Shown: positions 37,522-51,100 of the stretch, one piece after another
Layout: every line of letters begins with the position of its first letter
How positions within the stretch are numbered: position 1 is the stretch's first letter
Assembly (NCBI GenBank): GCA_027625915.1
Contig: JANTQA010000033.1
Coordinates: 9,362,001 to 9,426,000, forward strand
DNA from: Anaeramoeba flamelloides
Lineage: Eukaryota; Metamonada; Anaeramoebidae
Direction of reading: 5' to 3'
Length of the DNA stretch: 64,000 bases
The notes under the pieces: model-generated
Databases searched by the model: none
Told to the model about the DNA's origin: nothing
The model's input: the letters and a program-made list of their open reading frames with translations, nothing else
Translations under genes and position numbers: made by a program

Positions 37522-38737
37522 GGGACTAGTAAACTAAAAAAAATCTTCAAGTAAATTTAATAGCAAATTTTAAAAAAATTTTACCGTATCTTGAAATTGA
37601 AAAATAAAGTAAAAATCTGATAACTACAAGACAGAACTTACTTTTAATACTAGTTTCAGAAATGAATCATTGTTTTTAAAAAGTCTGATCCATTTTTCAT
37701 ATTTTTGCAAAGTTCAAAATCCAACATATTTCTGAATTATTTAAAAAAAATTATTATCTTTGAAAGAAGATTGAAATCTTAAGATCTGTAAAGGAAGTGT
37801 ACAAAAATCCTCTTTAAAAATAAAACCACTAAGTTAGAAAATAACTAAGTTTAATAAATCTACTTAATTTCAAAAAAAATACAATAATTATTTTAAACTT
37901 GTCAAAAATATAATTTTTTGATTCAAAGAACAGACAAAATCTATTTTTTCTAGGGTTTAAATGAAAAAATCTGAGAAAAAGAAACAAAAGAATCGAATAA
38001 AAAATTCTCCCGAAATACTTTTTTCAAACCTGGAAAATTCAACTTATTATCTAAAGAAATACTTTTTAATTTGATTATTTATAATCAATAATTATAAACC
38101 CAATCTTAATTATTTCAGTAAGTCATTAACAACCCAATGATTAAATGTATCAAATATTTTTTACATTTATTTCTCAATTTTTTCAAGATTTTGCAACAAA
38201 GAATACAATTCAAATGTATATTTCTAATAATAATAAAAATTAATAGATATTATCAAATACCTGATTTTAATACAAACAGTTCCTTGTTCATACTCTTGAT
38301 ATTTGAAAAAGTATATTGACAAGTCTTTTAAATTTCAAGAAATTGAATAACTATTTGTGAATAAAATAAATGTTCAGATTTTTTAATATCTTCAAGGATA
38401 CAATATTTGATTTATTTTTATTGTATTTTTAAAATAATATTAAAGTCACAACGTTACTTGTTCATAAAGACTCTATGAAATTACTAAAAGTGAGGTTTCT
38501 TTAAAATTTAATTTTTTTGCAAATTTTTACTTTTCTAATTTGATCTAAAAATCCAACAAAAAAGGATCAGATCTTTTGACTGAAAATTTCATTTGGGAAA
38601 AATAAACTATACTAAAAATGATAATTCATTTCTCAAAAGTTGCCAAACGAAGTTCTATATTGGTCTTATTTGTATCCTGATGTAAATAATTACTCTATTA
38701 CCTTTGGGAAAAAAAATAAATAAGAGTTACTAGTCCC
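37522..38737 (+). mobile_element. TTAA-flanked inverted-repeat element, copy 1 (whole)
   Basis: A 1,216-bp element with terminal inverted repeats GGGACTAGTAA at the left and TTACTAGTCCC at the right, flanked on both sides by TTAA (37518-37521 and 38738-38741). It aligns over nearly its full length with 46785-48012 and, inverted, with 41657-42866; a part recurs at 63163-63360. No frame exceeds about 65 codons, so it is non-autonomous. TTAA duplication is the piggyBac signature, although piggyBac ends usually read CCC...GGG, the reverse of these. Assignment to that superfamily is therefore tentative. Confidence 0.8.
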
Positions 38738-38784
38738 TTAAAAAAAATAAATTTTAACGTCTAGTCTTTAAGATGTTTTGTATA

Positions 38785-39009
38785 CTGTTTGTTTCAAAAT
38801 AAATGGAACGAAATTTTCCTTCGTCTTTCCAAAAAAAGAGTTGACTAAATCATGTAAACATTTCAAATTGTTTAATTCTCTAAATTGGTTTATAAGATTA
38901 TTTCCCTGGCAGTTTTGGGGACTTTGATGATTTGTTCGAATTCTTGGGAGGTGTGATTATTTTGGAAAGCTGATGGAAAATTTTGATCTTTTTATTTGAT
39001 GCTTAACAG
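38785..39009. mobile_element. TA-flanked MITE, copy C, upstream of the HMG gene
   Basis: The best-preserved copy (225 bp). The left end follows TA (38783-38784) and reads CTGTTTGTTTCAAAATAAAT; the right end reads TTAACAG followed by TA. The ends are imperfect inverted repeats of about 50 bp. The right end is 136 bp upstream of the HMG start codon. Confidence 0.75.
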
Positions 39010-39145
39010 TACATACGAAATATCACTATTTCAGATTTCCTGGTTTTCCAAGAACAAACAACATTTCAGTTGAAAAAGTTTTTATCAATTTTAAACCATT
39101 CATTTTTTTTTATTTTTCAAAAAACCCAAAAAATAATCGTATTTA

Positions 39146-39556
39146 ATGGATACTAATAATCAAAGACCAATCACTCGAAGAAGAAAAGATCCAAATGCAC
39201 CAAAAAGAAATCTTTCAGCTTATTTTTTTTATGTCAGAGAACAACGAACAAATGTTCAAAGAGAAAATCCAGAACTTAAAATTTCAGAAATTTCACGACT
39301 TATTGCTCAAGGTTGGAAAAACCTTTCAGAAACTGAAAGGGGGGTACACTTTCCTTTTCTTCTTTTCTTTTGTAATTTTGTGAATTTTTAATATTTTTTT
39401 AATCTTTCTTCTTTTTGTGCGATGGGCATTTTTCTACAAAAAAAAAAAAAAATAATAAAACAAACAAAAAAGCCCTACCATAGTTTGGCAAACGAAGACA
39501 AAATAAGGTACAAAAAAGAAATGGAAGAATACCAAAAAACTAAAGAAATGAAGTGA
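39146..39556 (+). CDS. Small HMG-box protein (NHP6/HMGB-like), two exons
   Basis: HMG-box proteins bend DNA through the minor groove and assist chromatin and transcription complexes. Exon 1 (39146-39343) encodes DPNAPKRNLSAYFFYVREQR, then ISRLIAQGWKNLSETERG: the basic N-arm and helices 1 and 2 of the box. A 129-bp intron begins GTACAC and ends AAAAAAG (39344-39472). Exon 2 (39473-39556) adds PYHSLANEDKIRYKKEMEEY, helix 3, and ends KTKEMK at TGA. The join is phase 0 and restores the family spacing, giving 93 residues, the same size as yeast NHP6. Conserved Pro and aromatic positions of the box are present. A MITE lies 136 bp upstream of the ATG. High confidence in identity and structure. Confidence 0.92.
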
Positions 39557-41656
39557 TTGTGATTACAAATCTTTGTTTCATTCTCATTTAAGGCTCTTTT
39601 TCAATTAATAAAAGAACAAAAATTTTCAAACAATTTCATTTAAAAACCAACAAAAGAATAGATTGGCTCAAAACCCAAACTATCACCTCAAACAGGTTTA
39701 AAAATGAAAAGTTTTTTTTTTTTAATATTTAAATTTGTGTTGTGTCACTCTTTGAATTTGGAATAAAAAACCATTTTGAAAAAATTCTTTTGTTTCAAAA
39801 ATTGGAAGAACGAAAGCAAAAAGTAAATAATATAAAAACTCCCATAAATTAAAATTTTCGAATGTTCTATTTCTTAACTTCACCAATCCCATCTATATTA
39901 TTTCCCAATAAATAAAAAAAAATTAAAATTTTTTCTTTTGAATTTATAGTTTTTTTAATTTATAGTTTTTAGAGACTCAACAAAAGACCCTGATTTTTTT
40001 TTTTTTAATTTAATCAGCTACTACAGTTATAATGAACCAAACCATCTTAAACCCCTTTTACACAATCCCATTTAAATTGTGAAGTCAGGATCTTCAAAAT
40101 ATTCTCCAAATAGGATCAAAAAATCATTTCTTCAGTCTTTTGAAATGTAAAGTTCACAAAAAATTTTGTGATTTAAGCTCAAATACCCTTATTCAGAAAT
40201 ATGAGAGGTTAGAAAAATAATCACTATTTTCTCGACTAAAAAAAAAAGGATCATCTCAAAGAATCTCAATAAACAACTCTCACTTTAATTGATCACATTG
40301 GCAATGTTTTTTTTACCATTGGGTTACACGAATTGTTCTTTTGGTTTCAGAAATCAAAACAACACAAGAAGGAAAATTTAAACACCGAAAATTTAAGTTA
40401 GACAAAACTATACATTGGAATATTTTTTATCATTTTATTTTTTTCCATGTTTGAGTTTTTATATACGTTCCCGATTGTTTTCTGCAAATTGCTTTAACAT
40501 TTATTCTTTTTTCAATCTTAATGTTCAATCAAAAATTAATTAATTTCAACTTTTTTCATTAAAAAAATATGTTTCTTTTTAGACTATTTTAAAAAAATAC
40601 TTGAAAATTATCTCTCTACTAAGTCAATTTAAAAATATCAAAAATTTTACAATTAAAAATGAAAAAAATATTACTGAAAAATTTCCTTTTTTTTTCAATT
40701 CCTATTAATATCTATTAAAGTTGTAAACCTTATAGAAAATTGTTATGTATAATAAGGTTTATTATATGAGTGTATTTCTAAAATACAAAATTTAGAGATT
40801 TTTTTTTGAAAAAATTTTCCTTGTCTTGAATTCTTTGAAAACGTTGTTTTTTTCTGGATGTTTTTTGAGTTTTTAATTTGATTTTGGTTTTTTCGTGGAT
40901 TGAAGTCCCCAACAAATGTTTTTCAATGAATTGTACTCACACTATTTTGAGTTTTTGAACAGAATTCCCTTTTTCCAACAGCACCCAGAACATTGGGATT
41001 ATTTTTGTGTCAATTTTTTTTTATTTGGATCATTTGTCTCAAAACAAAATTGTTTTATTGAAGACAAATTTAAATTTAATTGTTGTGAGGAATGTAGGGT
41101 GTGAATGTTTTTCATCCAAAAATAATCTAAATGAAAATAAAAATTTGTAAAAAATTAGTCAGTTTTTTGATAATAAAATGAAATATTTGGGTGAAATAAG
41201 AAAAAATGATCTATCTTTTTTAGAAAATCAGCATGTTTGATGATTTCGATTCAGTATCCACGAATTTTGTTAAGCTTTTTGCAAATATGAACCCAAACTA
41301 GAAAATGAAAAATAATAATTCCAATTTTTTTTCCATATTGCTCAATTTTGAATTCTTACTTGATAATTACAACTATTCTTAACTTTACTCGTATATCAGA
41401 AATAAATCATAGAAACTTCTCAGCAATGTCTAAAGTTTTTTCCCTTTCATCTAAGAAGAAATTTTCTTAAAAAGTTGTTTTTTTCACAAGCTTCTTTTTC
41501 ATTTTTTTATTAGTTGGGCAGACAAAAACCTCGAAAAACAATACATTTTTACGTTGTTCGATATTACTAAAGAAATATTTTGGAGAATTACAATCTACCA
41601 AACCATATAAAAACGCATTTTGCTCTGAAAACCTAAAAGAAAATCTTTAGCTTTAA
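39557..41656. other. 2.1-kb gene-free stretch
   Basis: AT-rich; the longest frame (40916-41104, Phe- and Cys-rich) shows no family resemblance and is probably chance. Nothing else was recognised. Confidence 0.45.
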
Positions 41657-42866
41657 GGGATTAGTAACTATTTTTTATTCCACACCCAAAGACAACAATT
41701 GTAATTATTTTCATAAGGGTGAAATTAAACCAGATAAAAAAACTCAATTATCAGCTTTAGAGAAATAAGTTATCATTTGTTAACAGAATTCATTTTTTCC
41801 AATGAAATTTTGAGTTAAAAGATCTGATCCTTTTGTGTTAGATTTTTGATTTAAAAAAGAAAAAGAAAAAGTTGTAAAAATTTTTTTATTTTGAAGAAAT
41901 CCCACTCTTACGAATTTATGAGAGTTTTTAAAAGTAAATAACCTTGGAACATTAATTTTAGTATTAAAACACAATATTAATAAATAATATACTAGAGCCC
42001 TTGAAGATCAGATAAATTTGATCATTTATTTTATTGACAAATATTTATTAAATATCTTGAAATCAAAAAGAGTAGGTAATATTCTTTTTCAAATATTAAG
42101 AATATAAAAAAGGAACCTTTTATTATTAAAATCAGTTATTTGGGAATATTAATTATTTTATATTTATTTGAATTAATAATTTGGTTTAATTGTAGTTGTT
42201 TGAAAACCTTGAAAAAAAATTCTGAAATAATAATAAAACTTATCGACAAGTTCATTCTTTGTATTGATACTAACTCAGTGGTAATTAAGATCGGTTTATT
42301 AAATATTTATTAAAAAGAATCAAATAAAAAAAGCTTTTCTTTTATTTATAAATTGAATTTTACAGCTTAGAAAAAAAGTATTTTATGGAAATTTTCAATT
42401 CTAAGTTATTTTTTTATTTATCTAGTCTCTATTTTTTATTCAATAAAAGAGAAATATTTGATTCAAAGTATTACTTGAATCATAAACATTATATTTTTTT
42501 CAAAATTATATAATTATTGTAATCTTTTTGAAATTAAGTTGATTTTTATACTGGGTTATTCGAACATAATGGTTATATTTTTAAAGTGTCTATTTTAGAA
42601 TACTTCTCCACAAAAAATAATATTTCTTTCTTCTTTAACCAAAATAATATTTTTTGGAAATATATCGAATTTTGAACTTTTCAAAAATGAGAAAAAATTG
42701 ACCAAACTTTTTAAAAAAATAGTTCATTTGTTTTGAAAATAACTTTAAAAATAAATTTGATTTTGTGGTAATAAAAAGTTTACTTCCAAAATGTATTAAA
42801 CCCTATTTTTGAAATTACTATTAAATTTACTAATATTTTTTTTTGATTATCTTTACATTTACTAGT
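41657..42866 (-). mobile_element. TTAA-flanked inverted-repeat element, copy 3 (inverted)
   Basis: Reverse-complement copy of 37522-38737. Starts GGGATTAGTAAC after TTAA (41653-41656) and ends TTTACTAGT before TTAA (42867-42870), with the terminal CCC lost. Interior landmarks such as AAAAGATCTGATCCTTTT and TTTTCAAATATTAAGA match copy 1 in mirrored order. No coding capacity. Confidence 0.75.
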
Positions 42867-45145
42867 TTAAATAAAATTAATATTTTCAAAAATTAGTCAA
42901 GTTATTTTATTTTAAAAAAAAATACAAATTATTCGAATCAAATATGTTCTTTGTTTGTGAGAAAGGGTGTAAATGAGAATTATATATAATGCCAAATCCT
43001 CTGTCACACTTTTAGCAAATTTTGATCAAACCTAAAAATAACAAACAATTATTATCAAAAATTTTCATTTTCATCAATTTTTACATTTTATTTGAAAAGA
43101 ACATATCCTCAAAAATCTTTTACCACAAATAATTATAGAGAAAACTTTTATCTAAAGACTATGTGTATGCACTGTTTATATATGGGAATGAATTTTCTCA
43201 AAATATTTATTCGGGGAATTCTTTTTCATTTTTTGATCAAGTAATAGACAAATATGAGAAAAATCAAATATTTTTTCCAACTTCCATCAGACTTGATAAA
43301 TAAACAGTAAATAGATCAATCACCTAACTTTAAATAAAAATCCATAATAATTTTTATTTTGATTACATAGATAGTCCTTAAAAAAATAATATTTAATTCC
43401 ATTTGAAAAATCTTTTTTTTTTTTTACAAATATATTTTTAAATTTAAAGTATTTATCCATCTTTTCAAGCCAAATCAGAATTATATTTTTTTATTAATGT
43501 TTTATATTTTTGAATTTTTAAAATCTAGACATGTAGCACAAACAATATTATTTAACAAGATATCTTATATCAAAAATAATTCTCTATTTTATGAATTAAT
43601 TTTTACTGACAAATTAAATTTTCATAAAGGTTTTTTTCAACTTGTTACTAACTACATATTTCAAAAAAAAAAAATAATATTTTTTAAGGGTGTTTAATAT
43701 CTTTGAATAATATTTGAAACATTAATTTTTATTTTTTTTTTTTTTTTACTTTTAGAGCTGTTGAAATTATCGTGTTAAAACAATTTTATTTATCTAATTC
43801 TAATGTATTGAATGAAATTATTTTACAATTTTTTGCTCATTTTTTTTTAATTGTATTTCTTGATTTAATTGGTATTTTTGAAATTTTATACACATTATAA
43901 ACTTATTTTTAATACATAGTAGAAATTTCCTTCATTTTTTCTTGATTCAATATTTATTAAAATTTTATCTGAAAAAAAAAAAAAAAGAAAATTTTCCTGT
44001 ATTGTCTTTTATAATTAATTTTATTTCTCTTAACATTGACAAAATTATTCAATTGCTATTATAAATAAATCAATATATTAAGTTTTCAATTATTTTTATA
44101 ATAATAACATTTCAAATTTAATAATTTTTTAAACAAATTAATCATGAAAAAAAAATATTACAAATTCCAAATAATTATTTAATTTTCTAGTCTCAAAAAA
44201 AAAAATTCATATTCAAATAAATATTTTATCTTTGAACCATTTACATTTTTTTTATCATTAAAATTTGTAAATTTAAATGACAAATAAGAAATCATATTTA
44301 TTCCAGATACCAAAATCATTGTAAATCTTTTATTGTAAACTTGATGAAATTTGGATCAATGCAGGGGTAGAATGTATATATTCTTCTTTACCCATCCAAA
44401 ATTCTCAATAGACAAAAAAATCCCAATTTATTGTATTTTTCCAAACATAAATAATATTAAATTATATATAAATTCCCGACTATTAAGGTTTTCATATGCT
44501 CATCATTTTTATCCAAATTAAATTAAAAAAAAAATTATAAAACTCAAAAATAAAATTGATGTTTCCAAAATGATGAAACGTGCAATAAAAAAAATTAACA
44601 CTATTTTGATAAACTTTTCTGTTCAAAAGAAAAGATCTTTCTCGACAATTTAGAAAAAGATAACTTTGATAATCCTCTTTAGTTGCGATCATATATGAAT
44701 GAGATATAAAATAATATTAAATATTGAGTCAAAATTACCCCCCTATCATCAATTTCTTCTTACTTGTGAATTACCATTTGACTAGTATACATTTAGATTT
44801 TGGTTTAAGTCTCTCGGATTTTATAATAAAATAATTCAAAAAAAGAAATAGAAGAAAAAATTGTTTTCATTAATTATGGAGTCATTGTATATTTTAATAC
44901 GAACAAAGCTTCTTCTTAAACTTAACAAAAAAGTCACTAGGGTTTGAAATCATAATAATTTGGAAATTAAGAGAAAAAAAGTAAATTGCAAAAAAAAATA
45001 AAATTATTACTTTCAAAGTTGATTAGCTTTCAAAAAAAACAGTTTACTTGAAATCTATGAAATTGATATTCTTTCAAGGTGATATTTCGCAAGTTTTCAT
45101 TTTTTTAATTTGGGCTTTGTTAACATTTTGTACGTCTCAATTGTT
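42867..45145. other. 2.3-kb gene-free stretch upstream of Raptor exon 1
   Basis: AT-rich, with only short frames of no recognisable family. The last few hundred bases are presumed Raptor promoter. Confidence 0.45.
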
Positions 45146-48100
45146 ATGAAAAATAGGTTAACCATACAATCGTTTGTATTCCAGTCTTACCAAAACCAAC
45201 CAACTTATTTTAAAAATAGTAGACATTCTCAAACAAGGTTTCAACCAAAAATAGATTTTCCACTTGAAGATTGGGAAACAAAGAGCAAGGTAAAAAAAAA
45301 CACTTTTGCGAATTCTTTTTTTAATTATTTTTTTTCAAAAAGAAAAAAAACAAACAACAATTTCAAAACATCAAACTTTTGATAAAAAAAAATTAATTTC
45401 TTTCAAACAAACAACAAGAAAAGAAAAGAAAAAAAAAAACAAGATTTTTTTTTTTAAAGAATCTTTTCCAAAGCCAATATTTTTTTCTCAAAACCTAACC
45501 ATAACAAACTACTCATTTTTTTCAAGCTAGACTGAAAAAGATCTTTTCAACAAAAAAACAATTGTAGTCTTTCGAAATTTCCTTTTTTTCAACAGAACAA
45601 CTAAGAAGTATGTTCCAAAGTTTAATTCCAAGAAATAAGAAAAGGAAAATAAACTGTATGAACAAAACCTTTTAAAGAACACACAAATTGTTTCCTCAAG
45701 GAAATGTGAACTTTTTTAAGCGAATTTCTTTCTAAGAAAAAATTAATCTTAATTTTGGTAGCTCATGTTGCTATTAATTAAAAAGGTTTTTTCACAAAAC
45801 AAATTTAATGGTTAATATTGATCAAAATGATGAAAATTATTTTTAGTGTTATTAGTTTGTAGTTCAACAAACTCTAAACTAATGCATCTTTCAAAAAAAA
45901 AAAAAAAAAAGAATCATTTATTGAACAAATTAATTCAATGCAATTTCCATAATATTTGTGATCAATTGACATTATTGTTTATTGAAAAAATTCTTGGTGT
46001 TTGCTTGTTCAAAGATCGGTTTACAGTAAAAGAAAAAGGTTTTTTAACCAAAAAATTCTTTGTCATTGAAACCAAAATAAAAAAAATTAAAAGATCTTTT
46101 TCTTTGGGATTCAAAAGATCAGCTTTTTTAATTTTTAATTTTTTCTATTTTTATTCTTTGGTTGAAATCAGAATAGTACAAAATCCCTGACAAATTTAAA
46201 CGTGGCTTCTGTTACTTAAAAAAGCATTGTTTCACCTTTTCAGCCAATTTAATTTTAGACTCCATGCTAACAATAACCCGTGGTTTGAAAAATGCTTGTA
46301 ATTTTGAAAAAAATTAATATTGTTTCAAAATATAACTTTTTGTTTTTTTTTTCATTTTTGAAATTTTTTTACTTAGCTTTCAATAATGAATTTTATTGGT
46401 TGGAATAGGAAGAAACTTTGTAAAATAAGTTGATTTTCAAAATATTCTTTGTCAAAAACTCTTTTCAAACCAGAGTTTTTTTATTTTTAACTGTTGTTGA
46501 AAAAATTTATTTTGTGTTTTGAATAAAAACACACAAACAAAAGAGGTACTCTGCTTCACTAATCATTTTCTATTGTTACACCAGGATTTTCTCTGACTTT
46601 TCATGATTTTCATTTTTCAAAAATTCGGCAAAGATTCGGAGATCATACAAGCAACCCAAAAGCCAACCACAAAATCAAATCTCAAGAGTACCACTCAAAC
46701 TCTCAACCGAGCTTACTAACAGCATTCAGAAAAACAATCATACTTTATAAAACAAAAATAAAAACTGATATAGTTTAAATTTAAGGTGATAATACCATAA
46801 AAAAAAATTATTCGAGTAAAATTTATTAACAAATTCAAAATTTTTTACAGAGTCTTAAAATAAAGTTAAAATATGATTCTTATAAAACTTGACTTACTAT
46901 TAATACTATTTTCAGAAAGTAATTATTGTTTTTTAAAAAGTTTGATCCATTTTTCAAATTTCTCAAAAAGTTCAAAATTCAATATAGATCCTAATTATTT
47001 CAAAAAAATTATTTCCTTTTGTTGAACAAGAAAGAAATCTTATTGCCTGCGAAAGAAAATGTACAAAATATATACTTTAAAAGATAAAACCACTAAGTTT
47101 TAAAATAGCAAAGTATAAAAAAATCAACTTAATTTCAACAACAAAACATTACAATAATTATTTTAAACTTGAAAAAAATATAATTTCTTTATTCATGATC
47201 ACATTTTCAAATAATTTTTTTCTCGGGATTAAATGAAAAAATCTGAGAAAAAGAATCAAACTATTAAATTAAATTCTCCCGGAATACTTTATCAAAACCT
47301 GAAAAATTCAACTTATAAAACCGAAAGAAATACTTTTTAATTTGATTATTTCCAAATAATTAATAACCCCAAACTTTATCATTTTGGTGAATTATTGACA
47401 ATAACTTGAAGATTAAAAGTATCAATAAATTTTACTTTTATTTCCAAAATTCTTTGAAGATTTCCAAAAGAATAAAACCAATCCCAATTAAATAATTAGA
47501 AAAAATAAAAATAAATGATTATTATAAAAAAACTAATTTTAATAATAAGGGTTCATTGTTTATACTCTTGATATTTGAAAAAGTATCTTGCCTAGTCTTT
47601 TAAATTTCAAAAAATTGAATAACTATTTGTGAAATAAATAGATGATCAATTTTTTTAGATCTTTATGTAGTCAATTTGATTTATTGTTATGTATTTTTTA
47701 AAATAAATTACAAGTTCCAAGGTTATTTATTCTTGCAAACTCTCAAAAATGATTAAAAGTGAAATTTTTTCAAAATAAAAATTTTTTTACAAATTTTTTT
47801 TTTTTCTATTTCAAAATTCAAAAATTCAAAGAAAAAAGGATTAAGATCTTTTAACTGAAAATTTAATTGGGAAAAACTGAATTTTTTGAAAAATGATAAC
47901 TCATTTCTCTAAAGTTGATAAATGAGTTTTTTTATCAAGTTCAATCGAATCTTTGTGAAAATATGTGCTCATTTATCTTGGGGGGGGAGGATTATTTAGA
48001 TTTACTAATCCCTTCACAAATCAACACAACCACATTTTTTCAAAGATCCAAAAAAAAAAAAATAAAGAAATAAAATATCTTCAAAGTTTCAATCTATTCA

Positions 48101-51100
48101 TCCTTAAAACCTCTTTGCTTTATCATAGAAACAGACATTTCGAAAAACATTTTAGATACCAAACATCGCTTCAAAAATAATAATTATTCTGACTAGAAGT
48201 CAAAATTAAAATATGAAAACAACCTTTATTTCTCAAAATTTGAAAAAACAACATTTATTATTTTTAAAACTACATGTAGTTTTCAAAATACAGGTTATTT
48301 GGGGACATTGTACTCTTAACAATGCCACAAATTAAAAAAATGATAACAGAAAGTTTCAAAAATGTTATTAATGCAGTGCTCTATTTCATCCTTTTAAAGT
48401 GTTTACAGACAACTTTTTAAAAACTTTTTGTTTTCACTCTTTCAAAATACTAATAAATTCAAAAAAATGTACAAAAATTATTAGTTCACAATACAAAAAA
48501 TCCCACCTTTTACAAAGCTTTGGCCCTTTTCAAAGCTTTCAGACAATTTCCAAATCTTTCAAACACTTTTAAAGGATTAGAAGACTTTCCAATATTTTTG
48601 ATAATTTTCAAACACTTTTAAATGGTGAAAAGCTTCATCAAAGGAAAATTTTTTGTAATTTAATTTTCTTATTTTAAATTTTTCTCAGTTTTGAATAAAG
48701 ATGAAGAAAGAATATTTTTGGTTTCAGTCGAAAGAAATTTTGTTAAAATTACCTACTTTTTAAAAATTTTTTTGAAATTAAATTTTTTAAAACCTGGGTT
48801 AAAGTAATTTTAAAAAAAAAATAAAAATAGGGATAACCTAAAACAACTTAAAAAATGAAATTTGGAAAAACTAAAAAGTATAAACAATCAAAAACATGGA
48901 TTTTTGGCAAAGTTATTTGTCTTGATCAATAAATTCAAAAAAATGTGACAAAAATTTTTTATTTAGTACTAAAAATTGGTATCTTGCAGTGTGTCATCTA
49001 TTTTATAGAAACTTTTGAAAACTTTTTTTTCACACTTTTTTAAGTTGTTTGGGTTACTTTGGTTCCTTCTGTTCCTTCTCTTTTAAGTTTTTTAAAGTGT
49101 TCGGAAGAGGTATAAAGGATGGGAAATCATTAACAGAATTCATAAACTTGTTCGTGATTTAGATCTTAAAAAAGAACTTGTTATGATTAGATCTTACCCA
49201 AATCGAGTTGAAGTGTCCCAATTGAAGCGAAGAGTGCCAACTGGGTAATTTGAAAGAAGCAGAAGTGAACCAAATCGAACTTTCTGTACAATCTACTGGG
49301 TTGGTACTTACATTGGGTGAATTCTGTGGCACCATTGTATGGTGCTGGGATTTTACGAAAACAAGATTTGGAAAACTTGAGAAAATAAGAAAAAAAAAAA
49401 ACAACAAAAAGAAAATTATAAATACAAATTCTTACTCTTAACTCTGTGCTAGAGGAATGCCCGGCCTTTGGATAAGTACGTCTAAAAATAGCAATAGGTC
49501 TTGGTAATCGCAACCATTCAATAAACAAAACACAATCTCTTTTTACATTTTCTGATAATTTGATTTATGAAATCACTGTTTTGGAAATTGAATAGTTTTA
49601 AAAATATTTTTTTAATTTCTGAAAACAGGTAAATATAATTATTTTCCTTTCATATTAAATCCTAATCTACATTTTTTTTTTAAACATTGTTCATATTGTA
49701 AAACTTGACAATACTAAACATTAATTTTACTTTTATTTACTAATTCATCCAAGACCTACCCCCTAATAAACATTTATCTTTGAATTATTTGTATTATACA
49801 AGGAAAAAAAAAAAATTTGGATAAATACTTTGTAATAATAACTTTTATTTTAGAATTTAACATACAATATACAAGCCCAAAAAATCAAAGAAATAAACAA
49901 AACCCACCCTTTTTTAATTGTTTGGATTCATATGGAAAAGATTTTTTTTTTTTTTTTTATCATTAAGAGCCGAGTCGTTAAGATGAAAAATAACTTTTTA
50001 AAATAGAAAAAAAAAAAAATTTGTAATTTTTAATTAGTCACCTTTTCTTCAATTTAATTAGACTGTTTTGAAATTCGGACAATATTCATTCCAATCCAAA
50101 GTTAAATTAAATTTAAAGATTCAATACCAAAAGGTATGATTACCTAATTTTTAAAATCAATTGGTCAATCTATTAAAACTTCAATAATAATATTTTCTCC
50201 CATAAAAGTGAAAAAATTGAGCTCCTCGTATATTTTTAAAAATGGAACCAATTAAGCTTGAGATAAACAAAAAGATTTAACATTATCCCATCATAATGAA
50301 TATTTATATATTTTTACAAAATTTTATTTATTAGTCTTTGAATAATTTTTTTTACCTTTTTACTTTTTGAGATTTTCAAGACATAATGATTTTTTCTTTT
50401 TTTTATTTTTTTAGTATTTTGTAATTCATAAAACAATTTTTTTTCATTCTATTTATCAAAATGATAATCATCTATATTTCAAAACAATTTCTTTTCATCC
50501 TTAACAAATTAAAAAAAAACAAATTAAAATAAAAAAAAAAACCAACAAAATTAAAATAATAAGACCCAAACTGTTATTGGAATTTTGGGTATTTGTTTAA
50601 ACATTGGAATAGACCCACCAGATATTATTAAACCAAAACCATGTTCATTGCTTGAAGGTTGGGTTGATCCGAGGAAATATTCAAAAGAAAAAGCAACAAT
50701 TTTGATTGGAAGAAATTTGCAATCACAATTTGAAAAATTGGATTCAAATGTAAGATATTTGCAATTTTTAGATCCTTCGTATGAGGAATTAAAAAGAAAC
50801 TGCCAGAATGCAAGGAAATTTGCATCAAACGAAAGGGTATTATTTTATTATAATGGGCATGGGGTGCCAAAACCAACAAAAACTGAGATATGCCTTTTTA
50901 ACCAACAATATACCAATTATAGTTCAATATCCTTTCAAGAATTAAAATCGGATATTGGCTCACCATCTGTTTATATATTTGATTGTTCTTCGGCTGGGAT
51001 TTTAGTAGATCATTTTATTAATAAAAAACAGGACAACAAAAACAACAACGGCAGTAACAACAACAATGAAGAGGAAGACGACAACGACAACAACAGCAGC

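Larger units (their letters stand above)
45290..50563 (+). other. 5.27-kb intron of Raptor
   Basis: Starts GTAAAA after AGCAAG and ends ATAATAAG before ACCCAAACT. It contains TTAA element copy 2 (46785-48012), an apparent antisense spliced gene (49054-49551) and a locally richer patch at 46600-46740 with no identified product. Repeated fragments such as AATAAATTCAAAAAAATG occur at about 48440 and 48930. It is nineteen times longer than the BRE1 intron. Confidence 0.65.

Noticed and set aside
40916-41104. Phe/Cys-rich 62-codon frame as a gene
   Set aside because: No family resemblance, no splice partner found, composition typical of T-rich noise.
45110-45382. Independent 90-codon gene
   Set aside because: The segment up to 45289 fits as Raptor exon 1; the remainder is Lys/Asn-rich intron read-through.
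49250-49441. Plus-strand frame resembling a GOLD-like domain
   Set aside because: Similarity was only a loose hydrophobic pattern; the minus-strand exons give a longer, phase-consistent product with a clean stop.
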